A stretch of DNA of 43,140 nt from Listeria grandensis FSL F6-0971. Lineage in GTDB: Bacteria > Bacillota > Bacilli > Lactobacillales > Listeriaceae. Of this stretch, positions 16,811 through 25,818 are shown piece after piece. Both the position numbers and the translations under genes were made by a program. Under the pieces are notes generated by a model. The model saw only the letters and a list, made by a program, of their open reading frames with translations. It was not told the DNA's origin and did not search any database. Numbering within the stretch: the stretch's first letter is position 1; each line of letters begins with the position of its first letter. The stretch is taken from assembly GCF_000525835.1 (NCBI RefSeq), contig NZ_AODD01000018.1, forward strand, positions 1 through 43,140, given 5' to 3'.

Positions 16811-17419
16811 ATGGATGTAATGGGGCAATCGGATGTCAGTATTGAATTATATCTTTTCCAGCGTGCAAAGCATTTGCAGTACCATTGTGGCGATCAAGTT
16901 TTTTTGAAGGAAGATGAGACTGGTTTTTTATGTGCCATCGTGGATGGTTTAGGCAGTGGCAAAGAGGCAGAAAAAGCGGCCAAGGCAGTTGTCGAGGCTA
17001 TTGCGGCTAACAGTGCGCTTCCAAATATAGGCGATATCGTAGCACGCGCGAACGAGGCTTTGATCGGTTTGCGCGGGGCTGCGATTGCCATATGGCGGGG
17101 CGATTGGAATGAGCAAAGCATCACCTATTGCGGGATTGGAAATATCCGATTTTATTTACTCGGTACGGACGATGCGCTTGTTTTTCCGATCTCTTCTACA
17201 GGATTTCTTTCTGGAAGAAGACAAAAAATTCGGACACAAAAATTTCAGTACAAGCCAGGTTCCAAGTTTTTGATGCATTCAGACGGATTAACACTCGCTG
17301 GCGTGAAACGCTATTTATTCACGACCAATTCTGTAGAATCGACAGGTCATTGTATTGAAGGCAACGTTATGGATATTCCTGAGGACGATGTAACCTTCCT
17401 TGTGGGAGAATTTAAATGA
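16811..17419 (+). CDS. rsbX: Indirect negative regulator phosphatase RsbX
   Basis: A 202-residue PP2C-family phosphatase that dephosphorylates RsbS-P and RsbR-P, resetting the stressosome. Motifs: AIVDGLGSGKEAEKAA, GNIRFYLL, HSDGLT and EDDVTFLV. It starts immediately after the sigB stop and is followed by the operon terminator. Confidence 0.93.
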   Translation: MDVMGQSDVSIELYLFQRAKHLQYHCGDQVFLKEDETGFLCAIVDGLGSGKEAEKAAKAVVEAIAANSALPNIGDIVARANEALIGLRGAAIAIWRGDWNEQSITYCGIGNIRFYLLGTDDALVFPISSTGFLSGRRQKIRTQKFQYKPGSKFLMHSDGLTLAGVKRYLFTTNSVESTGHCIEGNVMDIPEDDVTFLVGEFK

Positions 17420-17461
17420 AAAGCAAGAGTAGTCGCTAAAAAAGCCGCTCTTGCTTTTTTT
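17419..17461 (+). terminator. terminator of the sigB operon
   Basis: AAAAGCAAGAG pairs with CTCTTGCTTTTTT across a loop of about 18 bases, followed by a T run at 17455-17461. Confidence 0.9.
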
Positions 17462-17546
17462 ATGGGCACAAAACGTCATTTTTTATACTTTATCTTACAG
17501 AAAGTCCATCGGTAACGCTTGTCTTACAAAAAATCAGATCATTTCT

Positions 17547-17599
17547 TTAAACTTTACTTAAACTTTCTTAGCCTAGCATTTAATATCCTCCTCTATACT
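17547..17599 (+). promoter_or_regulatory. activator-dependent promoter of the van-like operon
   Basis: A perfect direct repeat TTAAACTTT with 11-bp period (17547-17557 and 17558-17568) lies directly upstream of a poor -35 region, 25 bp before TATACT (17594-17599). This arrangement is the one used by OmpR/PhoB-family activators (VanR belongs to this family). Further upstream CTTACAGAAA and CTTACAAAAA (near 17494 and 17523) are also near-repeats. Confidence 0.55.
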
Positions 17600-17627
17600 T
17601 AAGCTATATCAAAGGAGGAGTCTAAAA

Positions 17628-18539
17628 ATGAAAATTACTAAACTATGTGTTATCGTGCTGTTTACATTGACAGCGGGCACGTCCCTTTCGGCATGTACAG
17701 ATAACGAAACGGTAACCCCGATGAAAGAGAACGCTACACTACCAGCCCCAGAAAAAACGGTGAAAGAAAAGCCAGCTCCTGTCCCTTCACCTGATCTCGG
17801 TATTTCAGCGGAATCAGCAGCCCTGTACGACATTACCAAAAAAACACCATTATACGAAAAAAGCTCACAAATCGTAACACCAATCGCAAGTGTCACCAAG
17901 CTGATGACGACGTATTTAGTTTTACAGGCCATACATAATAAAACGTTGTCTTGGGATGAAAAACTATCATTAGAGCCACTGGACGATAAAGCTGCAATAT
18001 CGCTTTACATGACTACGAGCAAAAAGGAATGGACCGTCAAAGATCTCTACGCAGCGATGATTGTTATGTCTGCCAATGACGCCGCAGAAGCTCTTGGAAA
18101 GCGCCTAGACGGCAGTGATTTTCCCGCAAAAATGAACAAGACAGCAAAAAAATTAGGGCTCTCCGATCAGAGTAATTTTGTCAGTGCCAGTGGTTTAGAC
18201 AAGGATGGAAAGGAAAATGTATCGACGAGTAAAGACTTATTTCTGCTTGCATCTGGGCTTATCAATAAATTTCCCGAAGTGCTCGATATGACCTCAAAAG
18301 CCAAGCATGTGACGAGTAATGACTACACACTGAAATCCACGGATGCGCTTTTAGCAAATCAAGAAATCGACGGTTTAGATGGTTTGAAAACTGGATTCAC
18401 AGATGGTGCAGGTTACTGTTTTGTTGGGACTGCGAAGCAAAATGGGAAGCGTCTCATCTCGATTGTACTAAAAGCGCACACAACGGATATTCGTTTCCAA
18501 GATACGAAAAAATTGATGCAATACGGGTTCGCGAAATAA
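17628..18539 (+). CDS. PBP5-type D-Ala-D-Ala carboxypeptidase lipoprotein (VanY-like role)
   Basis: A 303-residue lipoprotein with lipobox LSAC (Cys23), a Pro/Lys-rich linker (30-58) and a D,D-carboxypeptidase domain of the DacA/S11 family. The three active-site motifs are SVTK (Ser88-Lys91), SAN (148-150) and KTG (254-256). It would remove the terminal D-Ala from pentapeptides on the outer face of the membrane. It lacks the C-terminal helix domain of DacA. It is the first gene of the van-like operon, where a D,D-carboxypeptidase removes residual D-Ala-D-Ala stems. VanY of the vanD cluster is likewise PBP-type. AAAGGAGGAG lies before the start. Confidence 0.88.
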   Translation: MKITKLCVIVLFTLTAGTSLSACTDNETVTPMKENATLPAPEKTVKEKPAPVPSPDLGISAESAALYDITKKTPLYEKSSQIVTPIASVTKLMTTYLVLQAIHNKTLSWDEKLSLEPLDDKAAISLYMTTSKKEWTVKDLYAAMIVMSANDAAEALGKRLDGSDFPAKMNKTAKKLGLSDQSNFVSASGLDKDGKENVSTSKDLFLLASGLINKFPEVLDMTSKAKHVTSNDYTLKSTDALLANQEIDGLDGLKTGFTDGAGYCFVGTAKQNGKRLISIVLKAHTTDIRFQDTKKLMQYGFAK

Positions 18540-18561
18540 ACAGAATGAAGGAGGAGAAACG

Positions 18562-19644
18562 ATGAAAAGACAAATTGCTGTTTTCTTCGGTGGGGAATCA
18601 CCAGAGTATGAGGTATCCATGCAATCAGCGACGGCTGTTATTCAAGCGATCGATGTAAACAAAAATGACATTATTTTAATCGGCATCACGAAACAAGGCA
18701 AATGGTGCCTGTATGAAGGTTCGATTGAAGGCATTATCAAAAATAACTGGGAGCAACACCCCTCATGCACCGTTGTTTCTCCCATTATGGATAAATCTGA
18801 GAGTGGTGTTTATATTCATCGAGCGCTTTCTGTAGAAACATGCAAAATCGATGTCGCAATTCCTGTATTGCACGGCAAAAATGGAGAAGATGGTACGATT
18901 CAAGGTGTTTTCGAGTTAGCAGGCATCAACTATGTTGGGTGCGGTGTTTTTACTTCTGCCTTATGCACGGATAAAGTACAGGTTCAAAAACTTGTTCACA
19001 ACTTAGATATCCCAATTACGCCATCCATTCACTTTGAAAGGGATCAAATTCCGCATCAACTTATCCGAGAATTTATAGCTACTAACGGTTTTCCACTGTT
19101 TATTAAGCCAGTTCGAGCAGGTTCATCGATCGGTATCTCTATGGTGTCGAGTAAAGAGGCTCTTATACCAGCGATTAAATATGCCGCGCAATTTGATACC
19201 GAAATCACGATGGAAAAAGCTATCCAAGGTGTGGAAGTGGGGTGCGGGATTATTGGAAATGAGGCTCCGATTATCGGTGGTGTAGATGAAATAGAGCTTG
19301 ACAGCGGTTTTTTCAGCTTCATTGAAAAATACGAACTGATTTCCTCTCAAATCCATATGCCAGCGCGTATTTCTAAAAAAGCGAAGTTACAGATTCAACA
19401 AGCAGCGAGGAAAATTTACAAAGCTGTTCATTGTGAAGGCTTATCACGTATTGATTTTTTCTTGCAGGAGGATGGGCAACTCGTATTTAATGAGGTGAAC
19501 ACGATGCCAGGATTCACAGAACATTCCCGTTTTCCAGCGCTGATGCGGGAGGCTGGCTATTCGTATGAGAAGTTGATTCAAATGCTGATCGAACTTGCGG
19601 AAGAAAAACGAGGAGCGGCGGACTATGAGACAACTAAAAAATAA
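18562..19644 (+). CDS. D-Ala-D-Ser ligase, VanC/VanG-type
   Basis: A 360-residue ATP-grasp D-alanine-D-X ligase. Motifs: FGGESPEYEVSM (9-20), HGKNGEDG (104-111), RAGSSIGIS (185-193) and the Mg/ATP segment FNEVNTMPGFTEHSRFP (309-325). The omega-loop region reads DEIELDSGFFSFIEKYELIS. The EKY (255-257) and overall sequence resemble the VanC/VanE/VanG/VanL group that makes D-Ala-D-Ser, not housekeeping Ddl or D-Ala-D-Lac ligases. Its neighbours, VanXY and a serine-type racemase, support D-Ser as second substrate. It lies 22 bp after the carboxypeptidase and overlaps vanXY by 20 bases. Actual specificity needs biochemistry. Confidence 0.85.
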   Translation: MKRQIAVFFGGESPEYEVSMQSATAVIQAIDVNKNDIILIGITKQGKWCLYEGSIEGIIKNNWEQHPSCTVVSPIMDKSESGVYIHRALSVETCKIDVAIPVLHGKNGEDGTIQGVFELAGINYVGCGVFTSALCTDKVQVQKLVHNLDIPITPSIHFERDQIPHQLIREFIATNGFPLFIKPVRAGSSIGISMVSSKEALIPAIKYAAQFDTEITMEKAIQGVEVGCGIIGNEAPIIGGVDEIELDSGFFSFIEKYELISSQIHMPARISKKAKLQIQQAARKIYKAVHCEGLSRIDFFLQEDGQLVFNEVNTMPGFTEHSRFPALMREAGYSYEKLIQMLIELAEEKRGAADYETTKK

Positions 19645-20353
19645 CTTATTGTTGATCAATAGTAGTCATCCCATCAGCAAAAAATACGTGCCGAGTTCGC
19701 TTGTAGCCATTAATAAGGAAGTGTATTTAGCAAAGTCTGCTACAGAGAATATCAGAAAACTTTTGCGAACTATCCAAGTAAAGGATGAAATTATCCCAGT
19801 GAGCGGTTACCGAAGTTACGAGGAGCAGGAGCAGATCTATCAAGAAAGCCTTCTGACCAATGGCGAAGAATATACGCAAAAATACGTGGCGAAGCCTGGT
19901 TGTAGTGAGCATCAGGCAGGCCTCGCGATAGACGTTGCCTTAAAGAAGGAGAATATCGACTTTATTTGCCCGGATTTTGCGGGCAGTCCTATTTGCGAAT
20001 CTTTTCGAGAAAACATGGCCGCGTATGGTTTTATATTGCGCTACCCAACGGATAAAACACAGCTAACAGGTATCGCGTATGAACCTTGGCATTTTCGATA
20101 TGTTGGCTTCCCTCATAGTGAAATAATGAAAGAAAGAGAATATGTTTTAGAAGAATACATTGACTATCTGAAAAATTTCACTTCATTTCATGAGCCATTT
20201 CATTGGCAAGATGGGAATCGTTGTTACTATATCGTCACTGTCAAGATGGATGAGTGGTTTTTAGGCATTGTGGAGATGCCGTGTAAGGTTGTTATTTGTG
20301 AAATGAGTTTTAGTAATTGCGAGGAATTAATCATCACCTATCGAACAGATTAA
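19625..20353 (+). CDS. VanXY-type D,D-dipeptidase/D,D-carboxypeptidase
   Basis: A 242-residue zinc peptidase of family M15. Zinc ligands His96 and Asp103 lie in SEHQAGLAID, and His156 in EPWH with catalytic Glu153. VanXY enzymes hydrolyse D-Ala-D-Ala and trim D-Ala from pentapeptide precursors so that D-Ala-D-Ser precursors prevail. There is no signal peptide, fitting a cytoplasmic role. The C-terminal extension (about 170-242) matches the longer VanXY type of vanG clusters better than the shorter VanXY-C. I start at ATG 19625, inside the end of the ligase, rather than at 19595, which has no ribosome site. Confidence 0.87.
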   Translation: MRQLKNNLLLINSSHPISKKYVPSSLVAINKEVYLAKSATENIRKLLRTIQVKDEIIPVSGYRSYEEQEQIYQESLLTNGEEYTQKYVAKPGCSEHQAGLAIDVALKKENIDFICPDFAGSPICESFRENMAAYGFILRYPTDKTQLTGIAYEPWHFRYVGFPHSEIMKEREYVLEEYIDYLKNFTSFHEPFHWQDGNRCYYIVTVKMDEWFLGIVEMPCKVVICEMSFSNCEELIITYRTD

Positions 20354-20377
20354 CAAAAATGGAGGTGTGTTCCATAC

Positions 20378-21565
20378 ATGATGAAAACACGACCATATCA
20401 GGCTTTAGGTAGCCTTTCTAAGTTTTATCGTTGCTGCTCCCAGCCACTAAAATGGTATAAAAAGCCACGGCGTGCTTGGAAGGAATGTTCCAAAGAGGCG
20501 TTGCTTCATAATGTCACAACAATTCAGTCACAACTTTCTAGTAAAACAGCAATGATGGCAGTTGTAAAAGCAGATGCATACGGTCATGGAGCGACGTATT
20601 GCAGTAGATTATTGGAGAAAAATGGCGTAACGATCTTTGCTGTGGCGACGTTGGACGAAGGGATAGAATTACGAAAAGCAGGAATTCGCGGTGATATCTT
20701 GATTTTTGGGTACACGGCACCGGAGGACGTAGACAAGATTCAGCATTTTGATCTCATCCAAACAATAATTAGTGAACAATATGGCTTGGCTTTAGAACAA
20801 ACGGGAATAAGGATTCGCTGCCATTTAAAAATAGATACAGGGATGCACCGAGTCGGTATTCCCCAAAAAAAGCTTGGCACGATGATTCATTTTTATAGGT
20901 CCGCCATTTTGGTAGTGGAAGGAATTTATAGTCATCTTGGTTCAGCGGACAGCCTAGATGAGTTTGCGATTGAAAGAACGGAAGCGCAAATCACAGCTTA
21001 TAATGAGGTACTGGCGCAACTAAGAAAGGCCGGCATCGATCCTTTGAGAACGCATTTACAGAGTAGCTATGGTTTGCAGAATTATAAAGAGTTGCAATAT
21101 GATTACGTTCGGATTGGCATCTCGCTTTACGGTTGTCAAAGTGAGGTTTCGGATATGCCATTACCATTACGACCTGTTTTGTCATTAAAAAGTCGAATTG
21201 CTTTGATAGAATACGTGGCCGAAGATGATTTTATTGGATATGGCAATGATGTGATGGCGCCACATAAAATGAAAATCGCGATGATTCCAATCGGTTATGC
21301 GGATGGGATTCCCCGAGACCTATCTTCTGCGGATCTACAGGTGAGCATATCTGGTGTGGCGGTTCCTGCGGTTGGCCGAATTTGCATGGATATGATGATG
21401 CTTGACGTGACCAACTTACCGAACACAAAAGTAGGGACAGAGGTTACGCTTATCGATCGGATGGATGCTTCTTTCTCAGCTGAAATTTTGGCGAGTAAGG
21501 CGGGCACGATTACTAACGAAGTGCTCAGTAGATTAGGAAAAAGGTTGCCAGTCATCTATAAGTAA
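20378..21565 (+). CDS. VanT-type serine racemase, soluble catalytic domain only
   Basis: A 395-residue PLP racemase of the alanine racemase fold. PLP Lys64 ([11 protein letters not shown]) and catalytic Tyr288 (IGYGND) are present. At the position where Alr enzymes have Tyr (Tyr352 in the alr of this window), it has Asn380 (TITNEVLSRL), the substitution known from VanT serine racemases. Enterococcal VanT has an N-terminal membrane acyltransferase-like domain for serine uptake. Here it is missing, replaced by about 35 residues rich in Lys, Arg and Cys, like the separate racemase of vanL clusters. GGAGGTG precedes the ATG pair. Last gene of the operon. Confidence 0.85.
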   Translation: MMKTRPYQALGSLSKFYRCCSQPLKWYKKPRRAWKECSKEALLHNVTTIQSQLSSKTAMMAVVKADAYGHGATYCSRLLEKNGVTIFAVATLDEGIELRKAGIRGDILIFGYTAPEDVDKIQHFDLIQTIISEQYGLALEQTGIRIRCHLKIDTGMHRVGIPQKKLGTMIHFYRSAILVVEGIYSHLGSADSLDEFAIERTEAQITAYNEVLAQLRKAGIDPLRTHLQSSYGLQNYKELQYDYVRIGISLYGCQSEVSDMPLPLRPVLSLKSRIALIEYVAEDDFIGYGNDVMAPHKMKIAMIPIGYADGIPRDLSSADLQVSISGVAVPAVGRICMDMMMLDVTNLPNTKVGTEVTLIDRMDASFSAEILASKAGTITNEVLSRLGKRLPVIYK

Positions 21566-21611
21566 GCTACTTTATTCAGGGCGGGACTCATGAGTAGAGT
21601 AGCTTATTCAT
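21566..21611 (+). terminator. probable terminator of the van-like operon
   Basis: AAGCTAC (21566-21572) can pair with GTAGCTT (about 21600-21606), followed by a modest T-rich stretch. The loop is long, so this is weak. Confidence 0.4.
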
Positions 21612-21676
21612 TTTGGTTTTACGCCTTATTCTATGGTACACTAGTCCAAGAGATGAATTATTTGGAGGCAGAAAAC

Positions 21677-23839
21677 ATGGAAGAAATTTTGAAGTTAGTA
21701 CATAAATCATTACCTTATCGACCGAATCAAATTAATGCGGTGATTGAATTGCTGAATGGAGGCAATACAGTGCCGTTTATCGCGCGTTACCGGAAGGAAA
21801 TGACGGGTAGTCTGGATGAAGTCGAAATCCGCCATATCGAAGAACGCTATGCTTACGTGGAAAAATTAGAACAGCGAAAAGAAGAGATTTTGCGGTTGAT
21901 TGAGGAACAAGGAAAATTGACGGAGGAGCTCCGGATTGCGATTACGAAATCAGAGAAGCATCAGGCGCTGGAGGATTTATACCGTCCTTATAAACAAAAG
22001 AAACGCACGAAAGCAACGATTGCCAAGGAAAAAGGATTGGAGCCGTTCGCGACATGGTTACTTGGCCTCCCGGAAAATGGTGATGTGCATGCAGAAGCTA
22101 CCAACTACGTTTCAGCAGAGCTAGAGGTAGCGACAATCGAGGAAGTACTCCTAGGTGCGCATGAAATTATCGCGGAAGTTATTTCAGATGAACCTGCTTA
22201 TCGTAAGTGGATTCGCGAATTTACTCGAAAGTTCGGCATGATGCAGTCCGTCGGTAAAAAGATTGAGCTAGACGAGAAATCGGTGTATGAAATGTACTAC
22301 GATTACCAAGAACTCATTGGAAAAGTAGCGAGTCACCGTGTATTAGCCTTTAATCGTGGCGAGAAAGAGGATATTTTGCGTGTGGCAGTGGTTGTCGACG
22401 CTACGAAGATTAGGGAGTATTTACGCAAACAGGTGATTAAAAAGTCTGGATCGATCGCAGAAAGCTATGTTGTTGCGGCCATTGACGACGCCTATAAACG
22501 CTTCATTGGACCGGCGATTGAACGGGAAATCCGCGCAGAATTAACGGAAGCTGCCGAAGAACAAGCGATTCATATTTTTGCGGAAAACTTGCGGAAGTTA
22601 CTCTTGCAACCACCATTAAAGGGCAAGATCATTCTCGGCCTCGATCCAGCTTACCGAACAGGCTGCAAACTAGCGCTACTCGATAAAACTGGAAAAGTGC
22701 TAACGATTGATGTGATCTATCCACATCCACCGCAAAATAAGAAAGCGGATGCTAAGCAAAAGGTTTTAAAATTAATGCAGGAATATGGTGTAGAAGTGGT
22801 AGCGATTGGAAATGGAACAGCATCACGTGAGTCCGAACAATTCATCGCGGAACTGATTAAAGAAGAGAATCTGAATGCCTATTATTGTATCGTTAATGAG
22901 GCTGGCGCTAGTGTTTATTCGGCCAGTGACATCGCTCGTGAAGAGTTTCCAGATTATCAAGTCGAGCAACGAAGTGCCGTTTCGATTGGACGCCGCCTGC
23001 AAGATCCACTTGCCGAACTGGTGAAAATTGATCCGAAATCCGTCGGTGTTGGGCAATACCAACATGATGTTGCACAAAAACAGCTCAATGACACGCTAAC
23101 ATTTGTCGTTGAAACTGCCGTAAACCAAGTCGGTGTGAATGTAAACACAGCTTCTGCGTCCCTTCTGCAATATGTCGCTGGTTTAAACAAAACCGTTGCC
23201 GGCAACATTCGCAAATATCGCGAGGAAAACGGACCATTCGCATCGCGCAAAGAATTGAAAAAAGTACCGCGTCTCGGCGCTAAATCATACGAACAAAGCA
23301 TCGGCTTCTTGCGTATTTTGGAAGGAAAGCACCCACTCGATCAGACCGCGATCCACCCAGAAAGCTATGCAACAGCAGAGAAAATCGTGGTTTCTGCAGG
23401 GTTCCAATTAACCGATCTCGGGACGCCCGAGCTAAAACAAGCCTTGCAACAGTTCAATTTGACCGATATGGCAGGGGAACTTGAAGTCGGAAAAGAAACA
23501 TTGCAAGATATAGTGGATTCACTCGTGGCACCAGGACGCGACTTGCGTGACGAGCTAGATGCGCCGCTTCTAAAACAAGACGTCATCTCCATGGAAGACT
23601 TAAAAAGTGGAATGGAGCTACAAGGAACGGTCCGTAACGTCGTTGATTTCGGAGCATTTGTAGATATTGGCGTGAAGCAGGATGGCCTCGTGCATATTTC
23701 GAAGCTGAGCAATTCCTTCGTCAAGAAACCAATGGACGTTGTGTCTGTAGGTGATATCGTTACCGTTTGGGTAGATGACGTCGATCAGAAAAAAGGGCGA
23801 ATTTCGCTAACGATGCGCAGCCCAGCACAAGGGAAGTAA
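21677..23839 (+). CDS. tex: Tex family transcription accessory protein (YdcI/YhgF), S1 RNA-binding
   Basis: A 720-residue nucleic-acid-binding protein. Order of domains: N-terminal helical and HTH-like region, YqgF/RNase H-like domain ([17 protein letters not shown] near 325), helix-hairpin-helix pair ([16 protein letters not shown] and [20 protein letters not shown]) and a C-terminal S1 domain (about 645-715, [24 protein letters not shown]). Tex homologues act in transcription and are linked to toxin gene expression and fitness. I start at ATG 21677 after TTGGAGG; an earlier in-frame ATG at 21590 lies in the preceding hairpin region. Confidence 0.95.
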   Translation: MEEILKLVHKSLPYRPNQINAVIELLNGGNTVPFIARYRKEMTGSLDEVEIRHIEERYAYVEKLEQRKEEILRLIEEQGKLTEELRIAITKSEKHQALEDLYRPYKQKKRTKATIAKEKGLEPFATWLLGLPENGDVHAEATNYVSAELEVATIEEVLLGAHEIIAEVISDEPAYRKWIREFTRKFGMMQSVGKKIELDEKSVYEMYYDYQELIGKVASHRVLAFNRGEKEDILRVAVVVDATKIREYLRKQVIKKSGSIAESYVVAAIDDAYKRFIGPAIEREIRAELTEAAEEQAIHIFAENLRKLLLQPPLKGKIILGLDPAYRTGCKLALLDKTGKVLTIDVIYPHPPQNKKADAKQKVLKLMQEYGVEVVAIGNGTASRESEQFIAELIKEENLNAYYCIVNEAGASVYSASDIAREEFPDYQVEQRSAVSIGRRLQDPLAELVKIDPKSVGVGQYQHDVAQKQLNDTLTFVVETAVNQVGVNVNTASASLLQYVAGLNKTVAGNIRKYREENGPFASRKELKKVPRLGAKSYEQSIGFLRILEGKHPLDQTAIHPESYATAEKIVVSAGFQLTDLGTPELKQALQQFNLTDMAGELEVGKETLQDIVDSLVAPGRDLRDELDAPLLKQDVISMEDLKSGMELQGTVRNVVDFGAFVDIGVKQDGLVHISKLSNSFVKKPMDVVSVGDIVTVWVDDVDQKKGRISLTMRSPAQGK

Positions 23840-23843
23840 GACA

Positions 23844-24305
23844 ATGATGACTGAACAGGAACTGCAACGGCATATGGAAAGCGTGTCGTTGCAATTTTTT
23901 CATAAGCCGTTTTTACATCGGGCTACGTTCAACACGCGTTTACGGACGACAGGAGGGCGCTATTTGCTACGAAGCCATGATATTGAGATGAATCCACGCT
24001 ACCTCGATAACTTCGGTCTCGCGTACTTCATCGGCATTATGAAGCATGAACTGTGCCACTATCATCTACACTTGGAAGGAAAAGGATATCAACACCGTGA
24101 CGCTGATTTTCGCGCATTGCTCACCAAAGTAGGTGCCCCGCGATTTTGCCAAGCCATTCCGGCCACCCAAAAAATGCATCGTTATACATGTATCACATGC
24201 GACACAACCTTCCTTCGCAAACGCCGTTTTGACGTAAAAAAATACCGTTGCGGGCGATGTAACGGACAGATAAAATATATACAAGAAGAAGTTCTAGAAA
24301 CCTAA
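23844..24305 (+). CDS. SprT-like zinc metalloprotease-family protein (YdcK)
   Basis: A 153-residue SprT/Spartan-like protein. The HExxH zinc site is HELCH (68-72), with a following His, and a C-terminal zinc ribbon C-x2-C (TCITC) and C-x2-C (CGRC) at about 115-142. Eukaryotic Spartan degrades DNA-protein crosslinks; bacterial function is unknown. It begins 4 bp after tex, and the tex-sprT pair is conserved in Bacilli. Confidence 0.92.
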   Translation: MMTEQELQRHMESVSLQFFHKPFLHRATFNTRLRTTGGRYLLRSHDIEMNPRYLDNFGLAYFIGIMKHELCHYHLHLEGKGYQHRDADFRALLTKVGAPRFCQAIPATQKMHRYTCITCDTTFLRKRRFDVKKYRCGRCNGQIKYIQEEVLET

Positions 24306-24337
24306 GTAGCTATTTTCAGAAAATAACCAGATAAAGC

Positions 24338-24366
24338 TTGATTTTTTCTAGATACCTGCTTATAAT
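24338..24366 (+). promoter_or_regulatory. tRNA operon promoter
   Basis: TTGATT (24338-24343), a 17-bp spacer and perfect TATAAT (24361-24366), about 30 bp before tRNA-Asn. Confidence 0.75.
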
Positions 24367-24397
24367 GTAAAGAGTCAGCAGAAATAAATGATGCTAT

Positions 24398-24470
24398 TCC
24401 ACAGTAGCTCAGTTGGTAGAGCAATCGGCTGTTAACCGATCGGTCGCAAGTTCGAGTCTTGCCTGTGGAG
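24398..24470 (+). tRNA. tRNA-Asn (GTT)
   Basis: A complete cloverleaf: acceptor TCCACAG/CTGTGGA, D-arm with AGCTCAGTTGGTAGAGC, anticodon loop CTGTTAA giving GTT, and T-arm GTTCGAGTC. Discriminator G. CCA is not encoded. Confidence 0.97.
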
Positions 24471-24508
24471 TTCTTTTACGCTCATTTCTGGCAGGTTTAA
24501 ACAAATAT

Positions 24509-24599
24509 GGGGAAGTACTCAAGTGGCTGAAGAGGTGCCCCTGCTAAGGGTATAGGTCGTTAACGCGGCGCGAGGGTTCAAATCCCTCCTTCTCCGCCA
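24509..24599 (+). tRNA. tRNA-Ser (GCT)
   Basis: A class II tRNA with acceptor GGGGAAG/CTTCTCC, anticodon loop CTGCTAA giving GCT, a long variable arm (GTATAGGTCGTTAACGCGGC region), T-arm GGTTCAAATCC and an encoded CCA at 24597-24599. Confidence 0.97.
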
Positions 24600-24611
24600 T
24601 ATTTTAAATCC

Positions 24612-24640
24612 AAAACGATGATTGAGGTTGTCGTTTTTTC
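24612..24640 (+). terminator. terminator after the tRNA-Asn/tRNA-Ser unit
   Basis: AAAACGA (24612-24618) pairs with TCGTTTT (24631-24637), ending in TTTTTT. Confidence 0.75.
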
Positions 24641-24676
24641 GTGCTTTGAAACAAGGAAGCACAACATATCGATAGT

Positions 24677-24726
24677 AAATAAACTGTACTCAAGGGTTTC
24701 GTATCCATGAGTACAGTTTATTTTTT
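24677..24726. terminator. terminator of the mupG operon
   Basis: AAATAAACTGTACTCA (24677-24692) pairs perfectly with TGAGTACAGTTTATTT (24708-24723), a 16-bp stem, just past the mupG stop. T runs lie on both sides, so it can act in both directions. Confidence 0.85.
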
Positions 24727-24729
24727 AGA

Positions 24730-25818
24730 TTACTCCACAAGAAACTCAAACTTTGTCCAAGGCTCCATGAAATCTAGTAAGAAAATTTCTTCCTCTAGAA
24801 TTCGACCGACGACATTCGTTTTTCCGCGGTTCTCCATATCTTTCAAAGCGATTTGTAGTTCACCTTTATACTGACCGTACAGTTCATTTTCAATCAAAAT
24901 ATCGCCGCGTTTAATATTTGGGGTGAATGTTGGTTTGAACGATTCTTCGCGATACTTAACCCGGGACTGGGTTGAACGAATAAAATAATCGGAAACGTCG
25001 CCACGGTAAAAATGAGGTTCTTCCGTGACAATTTTGCGTTCAAGTGGTGTGATTGTGTCATGTAGCTTGATTTTGAAGCCAAATTTTTCTGCTTGAAGTA
25101 CAGCACTAAGTTGTGCGAGTTCCTCTTCGGAAGCATAGACATTCGCTACGATAATATCATCGATGAGTTTCGTCGCCAGGAGATGCTTTGCTTGTGTGTC
25201 AATCGATAGGCCGCGATGCATCTCAAGTGTGCATAAACCTTCTGTCACTGGCCATGGTCCGTATGTTGCTGCGTTAGAATGGACAAAAGCTGCGGTGCGA
25301 ATTTGAAAACGGCGAAAGCGTTCGCTACATGTCACGAAATAATCATAAGAAAGACCAGCGTAACGATGTGGGTAAAAATTATGTGAACCAATTAAATTCT
25401 CGCGATTCGGCTGGAAATCAATGATGTTATTCAAATAATTCGTGTCATTACTCATATTAATCTCGATTTTTAGCCCGTACGGATTAAAGGTCATTGCGGC
25501 TTCTTCACTACCTGTAAAGCCCATATCTAAGCGAATTCCATATGCACCAAGCTCGTGGAAAAAGGACAAATCATCATAAGAAATATCAAGTGATTTGAAA
25601 ATACGTGGGGAAATATCAACGAGCACTTCCATACCGAGCGCGTTCGCATGGCTAATGGTCTCTTTAAATTCGCGTAAAATCAATTCTTTGTCACCACTCA
25701 CGGATAATAAACAGGTGAAAACGCGTGTAAAACCGTATTTGTGAGCCAAACTAATGTATGTTTTGTCTTTTTCAGGCGTTGCGTGTTCGGGGTAAATCGA
25801 AATGCCAAGTTTATGCAT
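24730..25818 (-). CDS. mupG: MupG family 6-phospho-N-acetylmuramidase (DUF871)
   Basis: A 362-residue cytoplasmic protein with an N-terminal TIM barrel (about 1-235; start GISIYPEHAT, central SHNFYPHRYAGLS) and a small C-terminal cyclophilin-like domain (about 245-360). In S. aureus MupG splits MurNAc-6-phosphate-GlcNAc, the product of PTS import of the wall disaccharide. It overlaps anmK by 8 bases and is last in an operon with a disaccharide-type PTS permease. No MurQ etherase or MurR is in the window; they would have to be elsewhere for full use of the product. Confidence 0.88.
   Translation of the reverse strand: MHKLGISIYPEHATPEKDKTYISLAHKYGFTRVFTCLLSVSGDKELILREFKETISHANALGMEVLVDISPRIFKSLDISYDDLSFFHELGAYGIRLDMGFTGSEEAAMTFNPYGLKIEINMSNDTNYLNNIIDFQPNRENLIGSHNFYPHRYAGLSYDYFVTCSERFRRFQIRTAAFVHSNAATYGPWPVTEGLCTLEMHRGLSIDTQAKHLLATKLIDDIIVANVYASEEELAQLSAVLQAEKFGFKIKLHDTITPLERKIVTEEPHFYRGDVSDYFIRSTQSRVKYREESFKPTFTPNIKRGDILIENELYGQYKGELQIALKDMENRGKTNVVGRILEEEIFLLDFMEPWTKFEFLVE

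Noticed and set aside
17470-21600. Mobile element ends around the van-like operon
   Set aside because: I looked for transposase, integrase, inverted repeats and target duplications at both borders and saw none.
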